Origin: Lonepinella koalarum
Lineage (GTDB): Bacteria; Pseudomonadota; Gammaproteobacteria; Enterobacterales; Pasteurellaceae
Length of the DNA stretch: 64,000 nt
Reading direction: 5' to 3'
Assembly (NCBI RefSeq): GCF_042926695.1
Contig: NZ_CP170642.1
Coordinates: 1-64,000, forward strand
Under the pieces are notes generated by a model. The model was given only the letters and a program-made list of their open reading frames with translations. It did no database searches and was not told the DNA's origin. Numbering within the stretch: position 1 is the first letter of the stretch; each line of letters begins with the position of its first letter. Shown piece after piece: positions 26,625 to 35,999 of the stretch. Both the position numbers and the translations under genes were made by a program.

Positions 26625-27661
26625 TGCTTTTCCACGCCCCATTGTTGTTGCATAAATGGAATAATTTTTTTTAAACAATCCTGAATGGGAATGACAGTTA
26701 AATTTTTTTCCACCTCTTTGCGAAAAGGCGGGCAAAAAGCAATATGACGATCTGGTTGATTAATTGGTCGCCAGCGACGTGGGATAGCAGATAAACGGCT
26801 TGGGTAAAAACCAATTGTCGGAATATTCAATGCGCCACAAATATGTAATGGACCTGTCGATCCCGCAATAAATAAATCTGCACAAGCTAAGGAATGAGTA
26901 AAATCTTGCAGACCATTATTTTGGTCGTAAATAACAATATTTTTGTTACTCACCATTTCTGCTAATTGATGAGCCTTTTCACTTTCGTTTGGACCCGCAG
27001 TTAGCACAATATGACAATCAAATTCTGCTAAAATCCCATGAATTAATTCTACATACTGATTTAACGATAAACTATTTGCTGAGCCCCCTGTACCACTATG
27101 TACAAACAGCCATTTCTTACTTTGATCAATATTTAGTTGCTGACTTAATAAAATTCGCTGATTTTGCACCGCAGTTTTAGCTAGTACTAAATAAGGAGGT
27201 TGTGGTTCAACTACAGTAATTTTATGATCTTTTAAAAATTGGCGCGCTAAATCCATATTATATTCAAACTCTGCCTTTTCCGAACGAGAACGGCGTTGTG
27301 TTAGGCGATGGTTATATAAAAATTGAAATAATTTCGTGGCGGGCGCAAGACGATATTTTATACCAGATTGCCATGTTAGTTTAGCGTTATACCAATCAGA
27401 CACAAAACTAATTACGGCATCAAATCTTGTTGTTTTAATGTGGCTTAAAGTGCGGTGAAATTCTACAGAATTTTTTTTATCTTTACTGTCAATAATGATA
27501 TTGTCAATATAAGGGCAAAGTTGTGCTAAAGGGGCGGTGTAATTAGGTACTAAAGCAGTAATTTTGATATTCGGTTCAGACTGTTTGATTAACGCTAACG
27601 CAGGGAAAATCAGCATAAAATCGCCGATTTTATCATTGCGAATAACAAGAAGATGTTGCAT
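26618..27661 (-). CDS. Family 9 glycosyltransferase (heptosyltransferase-like)
   Basis: A 347-residue cytoplasmic GT-B glycosyltransferase of the ADP-heptose:LPS heptosyltransferase type. It begins MQHLLVIRNDKIGDFMLIFP, the GT9 N-terminal signature, and the C-terminal half has LFVHSGTGGSANSLSLNQY and FIAGSTGPLHICGALNIPTIGFYP, the sugar-nucleotide site. It probably adds heptose to lipooligosaccharide core, but the acceptor and exact enzyme cannot be assigned. It is isolated from other LOS genes. IS607 copy 1 lies 77 nt upstream. Confidence 0.85.
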   Translation of the reverse strand: MQHLLVIRNDKIGDFMLIFPALALIKQSEPNIKITALVPNYTAPLAQLCPYIDNIIIDSKDKKNSVEFHRTLSHIKTTRFDAVISFVSDWYNAKLTWQSGIKYRLAPATKLFQFLYNHRLTQRRSRSEKAEFEYNMDLARQFLKDHKITVVEPQPPYLVLAKTAVQNQRILLSQQLNIDQSKKWLFVHSGTGGSANSLSLNQYVELIHGILAEFDCHIVLTAGPNESEKAHQLAEMVSNKNIVIYDQNNGLQDFTHSLACADLFIAGSTGPLHICGALNIPTIGFYPSRLSAIPRRWRPINQPDRHIAFCPPFRKEVEKNLTVIPIQDCLKKIIPFMQQQWGVEKQN

Positions 27662-27782
27662 AGGGCTTTCCTAAAAGATTGTTTAGATTATTATAAACCT
27701 AAATAAAGTGGCAAGCCACAACGTGATACTGAGATTTACCGTTCTTACAAACCTACAAAATCCTATAAATAACTATAAAAAG

Positions 27783-29104
27783 CTATAAATTGGATCTTTG
27801 TTGTATTCCTACTTCAACCTTGCTGGTTACAATCTGATTTATTGCTAAATCGGATTGTATTGCCGTCAAGTCCATAGGCGTAAATTCGGGCAGAACTTGC
27901 CCTATTTGTTTTTCCATTAAGCGTAATAAATTTATTGAAGCATTATAATCACGATTTATTTTCGCACCGCAATGTTCACAACAATAAATTCGCTCACTTA
28001 ATTTCAATTCTTTTTTAATTGAACCGCATTGACTACACGTTTTTGAACTTGGATAAAATCTATCTGCAAAAATAATCTGTTTCCCATTATATTTTGGTTT
28101 GTATTCAAGCTGTCTTCTAAACTCGTAGAAACTTACATCAGCAATAGACTTCGCTAATTGATGATTTTTCATCATTCCTTTTACATTTAAATCTTCTAAA
28201 CAGATATAATCAGCCTGTTTGATGATTGACGAACTCAGTTTATGGGAAAAATCATTGCGAACATTTGCTATTCGCCGATGTAATTTAGCTAGTTTTAAAC
28301 TTGCTTTTAGATAATTCGCCGACTTTTTCGTTTTATCACCTTTGGTTTTTGGGTGTTGTTTTTTACTTAATTGTCTGCTTTTGGTTTTAAGTTTACGTGC
28401 AAGTTTAGCTAATGGCTTAGGTGATTTTATTTCTAAGCCATTAGATAAACTTACAAAAGATTTCAATCCCACATCAATCCCTAAGCCTAATTTTGTTTTA
28501 GGCTGTGGCTGATAATTTTCTTCAGCAATGGATACACTAAATGATGCATAATATTTATCGCCATTTTGGCTAATGGTTACGCTATTGATTTTTCCAGAAA
28601 ATCTTAATCTTTCGCTTAATTTCACATAACCAAGATTAGGCACTTTTAGATATTGAGCGTTACATTCAGTGATGATTTTCTTGTATTTTTTAGAATTTTT
28701 GTTGGTGTCAGATAACACAACCTGATCGCCACCAATGTAGTAGCTACCAGCATTATCACGTTTTTTCTTAAACTGTGGATAGCTTACTTTACCTTGTTTT
28801 AAGTCTCGGAAAAATTTTTGAAAAGCTAAATTCAAATTAAGGAAAGGTTGTTGCATGGCATATTTACTGACTTCATATACAAAAGGAAATTGAGTTTTTT
28901 TGATCGCATTAAATCTTTCTTTAAATCTAAATGTGTTTTTTTAATGCCTTGTTTGTAATATTCTTGCCATTTGGCTAATCCCCAATTATAGGCAAGACGA
29001 GAACAACCAAACGCTTTTCTAAAATGCGTTTTAGCTTTCTTATTCGGATAAATTTCAATCTTATGAGAAAGACTGATAATGTTATTATTCTCCGACATTT
29101 TCAA
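27783..29104 (-). pseudogene. tnpB: tnpB of IS607 copy 1, frameshifted
   Basis: Homologue of the intact 440-residue RNA-guided nuclease at 43973-45295. The first 65 or so codons read normally from ATG 29104. One T is missing near 28914 (AAATCTTT versus AAATTCTTT), which shifts the frame. Codon 84 is ATG here instead of ACG, so an uninterrupted 357-codon frame starts at 28856. It would still encode the RuvC residues and the zinc finger but lack the N-terminal 83 residues. Probably inactive. Confidence 0.85.
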
Positions 29105-29723
29105 TTATTACCTTTTGCATATCATCTAACAATTTTTTATTTTTCTTGCTACGACTACCGTATAATCTTGCCGAAAATACGGTAATAATTTGAAGAACAT
29201 CTTTTGCAAGTTCTTCTTCAAATTTAATATTTTCATCACCTTTATTGATAATGATTACTTCCACATCTTTTACTTCACAGATTGAAAACACTAATTCTGC
29301 ACCAAAACGTAAAAGTCTATCTTTATGCCTTAGAACTAAGCGTTTAACTTTTCCGTCTAAAATAAGATTTAATAATTTTGTTAGACCTTTCTTATAGTAA
29401 TTCATTCCACTACCAAGATCTTGAATAACTTCGTAATTAAAGCCTTGTTTAGAACAATAAAGTTCTAAAATTTGTACTTGACGAACTAAATCTTCTTTTT
29501 GATCGTGGCTACTCACTCGAGCATAAGCAATGGTTTTCAAATCATCACGATTAAAAACAATATTATGGTTAATCGCTTTGAGCGTTTCAAGTTTATAGCG
29601 GCGATCACCGCCTTTTGTGAGCTCATCGGGCTTAAGCAAGCCTTTTTTATCCCAGTTTCGTAACGTTTGTATGGTTACGCCAAGCACTTTGCTCGCTTGA
29701 CCAATGGAAAGAAGTTTGTTTAT
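29085..29723 (-). pseudogene. tnpA: tnpA of IS607 copy 1, start codon lost
   Basis: Serine-recombinase transposase with an N-terminal MerR-like helix-turn-helix. Compared with the intact copy at 45276-45914, the start ATG is ATA (29721-29723). The next in-frame candidate is a GTG 12 codons in, which would delete the first part of the DNA-binding helix region. It also has Arg instead of Thr in the conserved THKDRLLRF motif. Otherwise the frame is open to its 20-nt overlap with tnpB. Confidence 0.8.
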
Positions 29724-29814
29724 TTTGGAAATTATAGCATAGAATCAATGGAACTGATTGTACTAAATTATTTAGATATTTATAGAATTTTATAGATTTT
29801 ATCTTTCAGTTTCT

Positions 29815-29928
29815 AACCCTACACTGACGTACAGGGTTAAGCAAGTAACAATACTTCGCATCTTAACAATATAGATTAGCCACAGCGTGGCGTTACCATG
29901 CTTAGCCCTGTACGTCAGTGCAGGGTTG
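29815..29928. repeat. Intergenic palindromic element, copy B
   Basis: Terminal hairpins at 29816-29839 and 29906-29925 are near-exact inverted copies of each other (CCCTACACTGACGTACAGGG and CCCTGTACGTCAGTGCAGGG). The ends therefore form about 24-bp inverted repeats around a core of roughly 65 bp. The core shares CGCATCTT and GCGTTA.CA..C.TAGCC with element A at 16475. IS607 copy 1 is inserted at its left edge. It occupies most of the gap before the rpsP promoter. Confidence 0.6.
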
Positions 29929-29965
29929 ATTGGGCTAATTCCACGTTGTTACTATTGTTTTCCCC

Positions 29966-29993
29966 TTGCTTTTTTAATAAAAAAATGTATAAT
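29966..29993 (+). promoter_or_regulatory. rpsP operon promoter
   Basis: -35 TTGCTT (29966-29971), 16-nt A/T-rich spacer and perfect -10 TATAAT (29988-29993). It predicts a leader of about 90 nt before rpsP. The 366-nt gap from 29724 holds the IS607 end, element B, this promoter and the leader. Confidence 0.75.
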
Positions 29994-30089
29994 TCTCAGG
30001 CTTTTTGTCTATATATACAGAGAAAAAAGTAAGTATTCCTGCTCCTTCGGGTGGGTTTTCTTTTATGATTAAATAATTAGAGGAAGGTT

Positions 30090-30338
30090 ATGGTAACCAT
30101 TCGTTTATCTCGTGGCGGAGCTAAAAAACGCCCATTTTATCAAATCGTTGTGGCTGACAGCCGTTCACCACGTGACGGTCGTTTTATTGAGCGTGTCGGC
30201 TTTTTCAACCCGTTAGCAACGGGTAATGCTGAACGTTTACGTTTAGATTTAGATCGTGTTAATGCGTGGTTAGAAAAAGGTGCAAGCCTATCTGATCGTG
30301 TTTCTTCTTTAGTGAAAGAAGTACAAAAAGCAGCATAA
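30090..30338 (+). CDS. rpsP: 30S ribosomal protein S16
   Basis: Small-subunit assembly protein of 82 residues beginning MVTIRLSRGGAKKRPFYQIV, with the conserved DGRFIERVGFFNP segment. AGAGGAAGG precedes the ATG. First gene of the standard rpsP-rimM-trmD-rplS operon that combines ribosomal proteins with rRNA/tRNA processing factors. Confidence 0.98.
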   Translation: MVTIRLSRGGAKKRPFYQIVVADSRSPRDGRFIERVGFFNPLATGNAERLRLDLDRVNAWLEKGASLSDRVSSLVKEVQKAA

Positions 30339-30366
30339 TTAAACGATTTGAGTATAGGTGATGAAT

Positions 30367-30894
30367 ATGGAACAGCAACGTATTGAAGTGGTCGGTAAAT
30401 TAGGTTCGACCTACGGTATTCGTGGTTGGCTTCGTATTTATTCATCCACTGAATCTGCTGAAAACATTTTTGCTTATCAACCTTGGTTTTTGAAAATCAA
30501 AGGACAATGGCAAGCCACAGCATTAGAAAGCTGGAAACATCATAATCACGAGCTGATTGTTAAATTAAAAAATGTCAATGATCGTGAGACGGCACAAACC
30601 TTAACTAATGTAGAAATTGGCGTAGATTTGTCGGTTTTTCCTGCATTGCAAGACGGCGATTATTATTGGCACGATTTAATCGGTTGCCAAGTGGTCAATT
30701 TACAAGGTTATACCATGGGAACAGTGTCCGAAATGATGGAAACAGGTTCTAATGATGTATTAGTGGTCAAAGCCACTCACAAAGATGCGTTCGGCAAACA
30801 AGAACGGTTGATTCCGTTTTTGTATGAACAAGTAGTTAAAAGAGTCGATCTCACCACAAAGACGATTGAAGTGGATTGGGACGCTGGTTTCTAA
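30367..30894 (+). CDS. rimM: Ribosome maturation factor RimM
   Basis: 16S rRNA processing factor that binds S19 and helps 30S assembly. The conserved N-terminus reads EVVGKLGSTYGIRGWLRIYSS, and the C-terminal PRC-barrel contains ETGSNDVLVV and IPFLYEQVV. The start is taken at the second ATG (30367; 175 residues) because AGGTG lies 6 nt before it. An ATG two codons upstream (30361) has no room for a ribosome site. It lies 28 nt after rpsP. Confidence 0.95.
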   Translation: MEQQRIEVVGKLGSTYGIRGWLRIYSSTESAENIFAYQPWFLKIKGQWQATALESWKHHNHELIVKLKNVNDRETAQTLTNVEIGVDLSVFPALQDGDYYWHDLIGCQVVNLQGYTMGTVSEMMETGSNDVLVVKATHKDAFGKQERLIPFLYEQVVKRVDLTTKTIEVDWDAGF

Positions 30895-30943
30895 TCTCAG
30901 GTACGCTGTGGCGCTTTTAAAGTAGTAACATTCGGAGACAATT

Positions 30944-31720
30944 ATGTTTATAGGGATCGTCACCCTGTTTCCTGAAATGTTTAAAGCAATAACAGAATTT
31001 GGGGTAACAGGTAGAGCAGTTAAACAGCATTTACTGAATGTGCAATGTGTCAATCCGCGAGATTTTACCTTGGATAAACACAAAACTGTGGATGACCGCC
31101 CTTATGGGGGTGGACCGGGTATGTTGATGATGGTGCAGCCTTTACGGGATGCGATTCATCAAGCGAAAAATCTAGCAAATGCACATAACACAGGCAGTAA
31201 ACAGGTTGGTGATAAAAAAACTAAAGTCATTTACCTTTCACCGCAAGGTCGTAAACTCGATCAAGTCGGCGTAAAAGAACTGGCACAAAATGAGCAACTC
31301 ATTTTAGTCTGTGGACGTTACGAGGGTATTGATGAACGATTGATCCAAACGGAAATTGATGAAGAATGGTCAGTCGGAGATTATGTGCTAACAGGAGGGG
31401 AATTACCTGCCATGACATTGATTGATGCGGTGGCAAGATTTATTCCCGGAGTATTAGGCAAACAAGCCTCCGCACAGGAAGATTCCTTTGCCACGGGATT
31501 ATTGGATTGTCCGCATTATACTCGTCCTGAAGTGTTAGATGATTTAACCGTACCAAGCGTGTTACTTTCAGGCAATCACGAACAAATTCGCAAATGGCGA
31601 TTACAACAATCTCTTGCGCGAACGTGGTTACGCCGCCCTGAGCTACTGGAAAAACTAGCTCTGACTGACGAACAAAAGAAACTGCTGAAACAGATTAAAT
31701 CTGAACAAGAGACAATCTGA
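30944..31720 (+). CDS. trmD: tRNA (guanine-37-N1)-methyltransferase
   Basis: SPOUT-class enzyme methylating G37 next to the anticodon, which prevents frameshifting. The 258-residue protein starts MFIGIVTLFPEMF. It has the trefoil-knot SAM site LVCGRYEGIDERL and DEEWSVGDYVLTGGELPAM (near 140-165). A Lys/Gln-rich insertion (about 84-100) is slightly longer than in enteric TrmD. It is the third gene of the rpsP operon. Confidence 0.97.
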   Translation: MFIGIVTLFPEMFKAITEFGVTGRAVKQHLLNVQCVNPRDFTLDKHKTVDDRPYGGGPGMLMMVQPLRDAIHQAKNLANAHNTGSKQVGDKKTKVIYLSPQGRKLDQVGVKELAQNEQLILVCGRYEGIDERLIQTEIDEEWSVGDYVLTGGELPAMTLIDAVARFIPGVLGKQASAQEDSFATGLLDCPHYTRPEVLDDLTVPSVLLSGNHEQIRKWRLQQSLARTWLRRPELLEKLALTDEQKKLLKQIKSEQETI

Positions 31721-31764
31721 AACAGCTTAATCAGTTAATTCTAGTATGAAAAAAGGTTTAAAAA

Positions 31765-32115
31765 ATGAGCAACATCATTAAACAACTTGAACAAGAACAA
31801 TTAAAACAAAACATTCCTAGCTTCCGTCCGGGTGACACTTTAGAAGTGAAAGTATGGGTGGTTGAAGGTTCTAAGAAACGTTTGCAAGCATTCGAAGGCG
31901 TGGTTATTGCAATTCGTAACCGTGGCTTGCATAGTGCATTTACGTTACGTAAAGTATCAAACGGTACTGGCGTTGAACGTGTTTTCCAAACTCACTCACC
32001 AGCGATTGACAGCATTGCTGTAAAACGTAAAGGTGCGGTACGTAAAGCGAAACTTTACTACTTACGTGAGCGTTCAGGTAAATCTGCACGTATTAAAGAA
32101 CGTTTGGGTGCATAA
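31765..32115 (+). CDS. rplS: 50S ribosomal protein L19
   Basis: Large-subunit protein at the 30S-50S interface, 116 residues. It contains PSFRPGDTLEVKVWVVEGSK and the typical C-terminal AKLYYLRERSGKSARIKERL. Last gene of the operon and followed by a strong terminator. Confidence 0.98.
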   Translation: MSNIIKQLEQEQLKQNIPSFRPGDTLEVKVWVVEGSKKRLQAFEGVVIAIRNRGLHSAFTLRKVSNGTGVERVFQTHSPAIDSIAVKRKGAVRKAKLYYLRERSGKSARIKERLGA

Positions 32116-32139
32116 TTTTAAGATTGCTATACTTACAAA

Positions 32140-32165
32140 AGGCTTGGGTTTTCCAAGCCTTTTTG
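32140..32165 (+). terminator. rpsP operon terminator
   Basis: AAGGCTTGG (32140-32148) and CCAAGCCTT (32153-32161) form a 9-bp stem with a short loop, followed by five T. It starts 25 nt after the rplS stop. Confidence 0.85.
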
Positions 32166-32336
32166 CTTTTCTTTCCCAACTTTGTATTTATTCTGTTAAA
32201 ATTTAGCCAAATAGCATATAAATCTTTTAACTAGATCACATTTTCGATATTTATTTCTGACATTGCTTGATTTTTGGAATATTATACGCGCGGATTAATT
32301 TTTTAGTAACTATTATAAATGCGTTAAGGAGTTTAT

Positions 32337-33581
32337 ATGTCCTCAAATCAACATTCCATGAAATGGACTAAATTTAACATTGCTTGGATGATTAATTTAT
32401 TTGGTACCGCGGTGGGAGCGGGGGTATTATTTTTGCCAATTAATGCGGGACGAGCGGGTTTTTGGCCATTAGTAATTATGGCGGTTCTGGTCGGACCAAT
32501 GACGTATTTTGCACACCGTGGTTTATCTCGTTTTGTTTTATCATCTGCTAAACCGGGTAGCGATATTACCGAAGTCGTAGAAGAGCATTTTGGTAAAACG
32601 GCAGGGAAATTAATTACGTTATTATATTTCTTTGCTATTTTCCCAATTTTATTAATCTATGGTAATGGGATTACTAATACGGTGGATTCTTTTATTGTGA
32701 ACCAATTAGGGATGGCTTCACCTAACCGAGTATTACTTTCTTTTGTGTTAATTGCGGCGTTAATTTCAGTCATGTTGACGAATGAACGCGTGATGTTAAA
32801 GCTCACTGAATGGTTAGTTTATCCGTTGGTTTTGATTCTTTTTGCTTTATCTATTTATTTGATTCCTGAATGGAATGGCGCTATGTTACAGGAAATGCCG
32901 ACTACCAGTGGTTTTATTACTACGCTTTGGATTACCATTCCGGTATTGGTTTTCTCATTTAACCATTCACCCGCGATTTCGGCTTTTTCTCAATCACAGC
33001 AACGTGAATATCAAGATCCGATTTTGGCTGAAAAATATGCCAGTAAAACCTTAAAAGGCTCAGCTACTATGTTGTTAGTTTTTGTGATGTTCTTTGTATT
33101 TAGTTGTGTACTCACGCTTACCCCAGCAGAATTAGCCTTGGCGAAAGAGCAAAATATTAGTATTTTATCTTTCTTAGCCAATAAATTTGATAATCCGTAT
33201 ATTTCTTATTTTGGTCCGTTAGTGGCATTCTTTGCGATCACCAGTTCATTCTTTGGTCACTATTTAGGCGCGCGTGAGGGGTTAGAGGGGCTTTATATTA
33301 AAATGACGGATAATAAACAAATTAATCGTAAAAAACTTAACTATGGTACTGCCGTATTTTTCCTGTTTACCCTTTGGGGTGTGGCGGTGATGAATCCAAG
33401 TATTTTAGGCTTAATTGAATCTTTAGGCGGTCCGATTATTGCCATGATTCTGTTTATTATGCCGATGTATGCGATTAGAAAAGTACCGTCAATGCAACGC
33501 TATCAAGGACAATTAAGTAATGTCTTTGTCACCGTAATGGGGTTAATTGCGATTTCTGCGGTTGTCTATGGACTATTTTAG
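32337..33581 (+). CDS. sdaC: Serine:H+ symporter (HAAAP family)
   Basis: Inner-membrane amino-acid permease of 414 residues with 11 predicted helices. The family's hydroxy/aromatic amino-acid permease N-terminus FNIAWMINLFGTAVGAGVLFLPI is present, as is SFNHSPAISAFSQSQ. The gene is immediately followed by the L-serine deaminase gene, which strongly supports serine uptake for catabolism. An imperfect CRP-like half-site (AGATCACA, about 32233-32240) lies upstream and is consistent with catabolite control. Confidence 0.9.
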   Translation: MSSNQHSMKWTKFNIAWMINLFGTAVGAGVLFLPINAGRAGFWPLVIMAVLVGPMTYFAHRGLSRFVLSSAKPGSDITEVVEEHFGKTAGKLITLLYFFAIFPILLIYGNGITNTVDSFIVNQLGMASPNRVLLSFVLIAALISVMLTNERVMLKLTEWLVYPLVLILFALSIYLIPEWNGAMLQEMPTTSGFITTLWITIPVLVFSFNHSPAISAFSQSQQREYQDPILAEKYASKTLKGSATMLLVFVMFFVFSCVLTLTPAELALAKEQNISILSFLANKFDNPYISYFGPLVAFFAITSSFFGHYLGAREGLEGLYIKMTDNKQINRKKLNYGTAVFFLFTLWGVAVMNPSILGLIESLGGPIIAMILFIMPMYAIRKVPSMQRYQGQLSNVFVTVMGLIAISAVVYGLF

Positions 33582-33674
33582 TTTAGCATTTAAGCTAAAA
33601 TGCCGCTCTTTTGTATAATCACATTCCCTTTTTCATGATGGTTGAAGAAGGGAATTCTCAATGAGAAACATAAA

Positions 33675-35042
33675 ATGATTAGCGTATTTGATATGTTTAA
33701 AGTGGGTATCGGTCCGTCTAGCTCACACACCGTTGGACCGATGAAAGCAGGGAAACAATTTGTGGATGATTTGATTTCCCAACTATTATTTGAGCAAGTG
33801 AACAAAATTCACGTAGATGTTTATGGTTCGTTATCTATGACTGGACGTGGACATAATACGGATACGGCGATTATTATGGGCTTAGCCGGTTATTTGCCAG
33901 AGGATGTGGATATTGAGTTAATTCCTAGATTTATTGCTGAATTAAAAAAAACCGCGGTATTACCCATTGCACAAGGTAAAAAAACAGTCACATTTAATTT
34001 TGATGAAAACATGATGTTTCATCAAACATTTTTATCTTTGCACGAAAATGGCATGAAAATCACCGCACTTAATGTGAAGAATGACGTGATTTATCAAAAA
34101 ACTTATTATTCTATTGGGGGCGGATTTATTGTTGATGAAGAACATTTTGGTCAACAAGAAAAACAGAAAGTTGATATTCCGTTTCCTTATCAAAATTCAG
34201 TAGATATTTTAAAGCACTGTAAAGAGAATGGGTTAGCTTTCTCCACCGTCGCGATGGAAAATGAAATCGCATTAAACGGGAAAGACGCGACTGAACAGCA
34301 CCTACTTCGCGTTTGGAATACCATGCAAGCCTGTATTGAGCGAGGGTTACATACGGAAGGTATTTTACCCGGACCATTAAAAGTGCCTAGACGTGCAGCC
34401 TCCTTACACCGTATGTTGCAAGCTAATACTAATTTGTCAAATGATCCCATGCGGGTGATTGACTGGGTGAATATGTATGCATTAGCGGTGAATGAAGAAA
34501 ATGCAGCAGGTGGTCGGGTAGTCACTGCTCCAACCAATGGCGCTTGTGGGATTATTCCCGCGGTATTGTCTTATTATGAAAAATTTATTTCACCGATTAG
34601 TCAAGAAATTATTGAACGTTATTTATTAGCTTGTAGTATGATTGGTTCCTTATATAAAATGAATGCATCAATTTCCGGTGCAGAAGTCGGTTGTCAAGGG
34701 GAAGTCGGTGTGGCTTGTTCTATGGCAGCTGCGGGGTTAACCGAAATTTTTGGGGGCAGCCCTGAGCAGGTATGTATTGCCGCTGAAATTGCCATGGAGC
34801 ATAATCTTGGATTAACCTGTGATCCAGTAGGAGGACAGGTACAAGTCCCTTGTATTGAACGTAATGCGATTGCATCAGTGAAAGCGATTAATGCTAGTCG
34901 CATGGCATTACGCCGTACCACAAACCCAAGAGTGACCTTAGATAAAGTGATTGAAACCATGTATGAAACCGGTAAGGATATGAATTCAAAATACCGAGAA
35001 ACATCACAGGGTGGCTTGGCAATTAAAGTCGTTTGTGATTAA
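33675..35042 (+). CDS. sdaA: L-serine ammonia-lyase (Fe-S)
   Basis: Iron-sulfur enzyme converting L-serine to pyruvate and ammonia. It has 455 residues from MISVFDMFKVGIGPSSSHTVGP; the upstream in-frame extension is not conserved. The large-domain segments GRVVTAPTNGACGIIPA, SGAEVGCQGEVGVACSMAAAG and GLTCDPVGGQVQVPC contain the cluster-binding cysteines. It pairs with sdaC 93 nt upstream as a serine-use module. Confidence 0.96.
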   Translation: MISVFDMFKVGIGPSSSHTVGPMKAGKQFVDDLISQLLFEQVNKIHVDVYGSLSMTGRGHNTDTAIIMGLAGYLPEDVDIELIPRFIAELKKTAVLPIAQGKKTVTFNFDENMMFHQTFLSLHENGMKITALNVKNDVIYQKTYYSIGGGFIVDEEHFGQQEKQKVDIPFPYQNSVDILKHCKENGLAFSTVAMENEIALNGKDATEQHLLRVWNTMQACIERGLHTEGILPGPLKVPRRAASLHRMLQANTNLSNDPMRVIDWVNMYALAVNEENAAGGRVVTAPTNGACGIIPAVLSYYEKFISPISQEIIERYLLACSMIGSLYKMNASISGAEVGCQGEVGVACSMAAAGLTEIFGGSPEQVCIAAEIAMEHNLGLTCDPVGGQVQVPCIERNAIASVKAINASRMALRRTTNPRVTLDKVIETMYETGKDMNSKYRETSQGGLAIKVVCD

Positions 35043-35135
35043 ATGATTGTGCAGCTTCTATCAAGAGAAGATATTCATCTTCTCTTTTTTGTTTTAAAAT
35101 AACCGCACTTTTATATTAAGATGTAAGGAAAAGAA

Positions 35136-35957
35136 ATGGTTTCGGAACGCTTTTATTTAAAAATGGAAGAACATTTTTTATATGTTCCCTATTACGATCA
35201 TCATCGCCGTGTACGCGTATTACTGCCGAAAGGTTATCATAAAGATCAATGGCAACATTATCCGGTGGTGTATATGCACGACGGACAAAATGTGTTTTAT
35301 AGCAAAGAATCTTATTCGGGTTATTCGTGGAAGATTATTCCGACCATAAAAAAACATAAAGAATTTCCCCGCTTGATTATTGTAGGTATAGATAATGCGG
35401 GCACTGACCGCTTAGATGAATATTCGCCTTGGCAAGCCAGTGTCGGGCATACCGAGCAAGCCCGTAATACCGGCGGAAAAGGCGGTGAATATGGCGATTG
35501 GGTGGTAAATACCGTTAAACCTTTTATTGATCACCATTATCGCACTAAACCAGAACGCGAGCATACATTATTGGCGGGCAGTTCAATGGGAGGCATTATC
35601 ACCGCTTATATGGGGTCCGCCTATCCCCATATTTTCGGGCATTTAGGTGTGTTCTCTTTAGCTTCTTGGTTTTGTGAAGGCGATTTTCTCCAGTTTACCC
35701 ATCAACATCCTATTGATCGAGCGAGCCGTGTTTTTATTCAGGTTGGCACCAATGAAGGGGATGATGTGGATGCGCAATATATTTATAACATGAGCCAAGC
35801 CTATATTGATTGCACGTTACGCTATTATCAATCTTTAATCAGAACGGGACATCCAGTTGATAATATCTGCTTGCGTATCATGGCAAATGAAATTCATCAT
35901 GAAAAATATTGGGCGGATCATTTTGTGGAATTTTTACAGTTTTCATTGGCGAGATAA
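35136..35957 (+). CDS. Alpha/beta-hydrolase, esterase D-like
   Basis: A 273-residue cytoplasmic hydrolase with no signal peptide. VRVLLPKGYHKDQWQHYPVVYMHDG is the oxyanion-side strand, GSSMGG (near 150) is the nucleophile elbow, and NEIHHEKYW may supply the catalytic His near the C-terminus. It resembles the Fes/IroE and esterase D group, but the substrate cannot be assigned. AAGGAAA lies upstream, and an uptake signal (35102-35110) precedes the gene. Confidence 0.8.
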   Translation: MVSERFYLKMEEHFLYVPYYDHHRRVRVLLPKGYHKDQWQHYPVVYMHDGQNVFYSKESYSGYSWKIIPTIKKHKEFPRLIIVGIDNAGTDRLDEYSPWQASVGHTEQARNTGGKGGEYGDWVVNTVKPFIDHHYRTKPEREHTLLAGSSMGGIITAYMGSAYPHIFGHLGVFSLASWFCEGDFLQFTHQHPIDRASRVFIQVGTNEGDDVDAQYIYNMSQAYIDCTLRYYQSLIRTGHPVDNICLRIMANEIHHEKYWADHFVEFLQFSLAR

Positions 35958-35962
35958 CAGAA

Positions 35963-35986
35963 AACCTAGTACTTGGGTACTAGGTT
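35963..35986. terminator. Perfect palindrome between convergent genes
   Basis: AACCTAGTAC (35963-35972) and GTACTAGGTT (35977-35986) form a 10-bp stem with a 4-nt loop between the esterase and MerP-like genes. It is probably a bidirectional terminator. The sequence resembles the right hairpin of palindromic element A (CCTAGTAC...GTACTAGG). Confidence 0.65.
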
Positions 35987-35999
35987 AAACAACAAATTA

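Larger units (their letters stand above)
27739..29819 (-). mobile_element. IS607-family element, copy 1 (decayed)
   Basis: A 2081-bp element bounded by CC at both ends (GG core on the coding strand), with the same ends as the copies at 43929 and 51243: CCGTTCTTACAAACCT on the left and TTCAGTTTCTAACCC on the right. Repeats of TATAAA near the left end and TTTATAG near the right end probably bind the recombinase. It is one base shorter than copy 2. Both genes are damaged. The right end lies in the left hairpin of palindromic element B. Confidence 0.88.
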
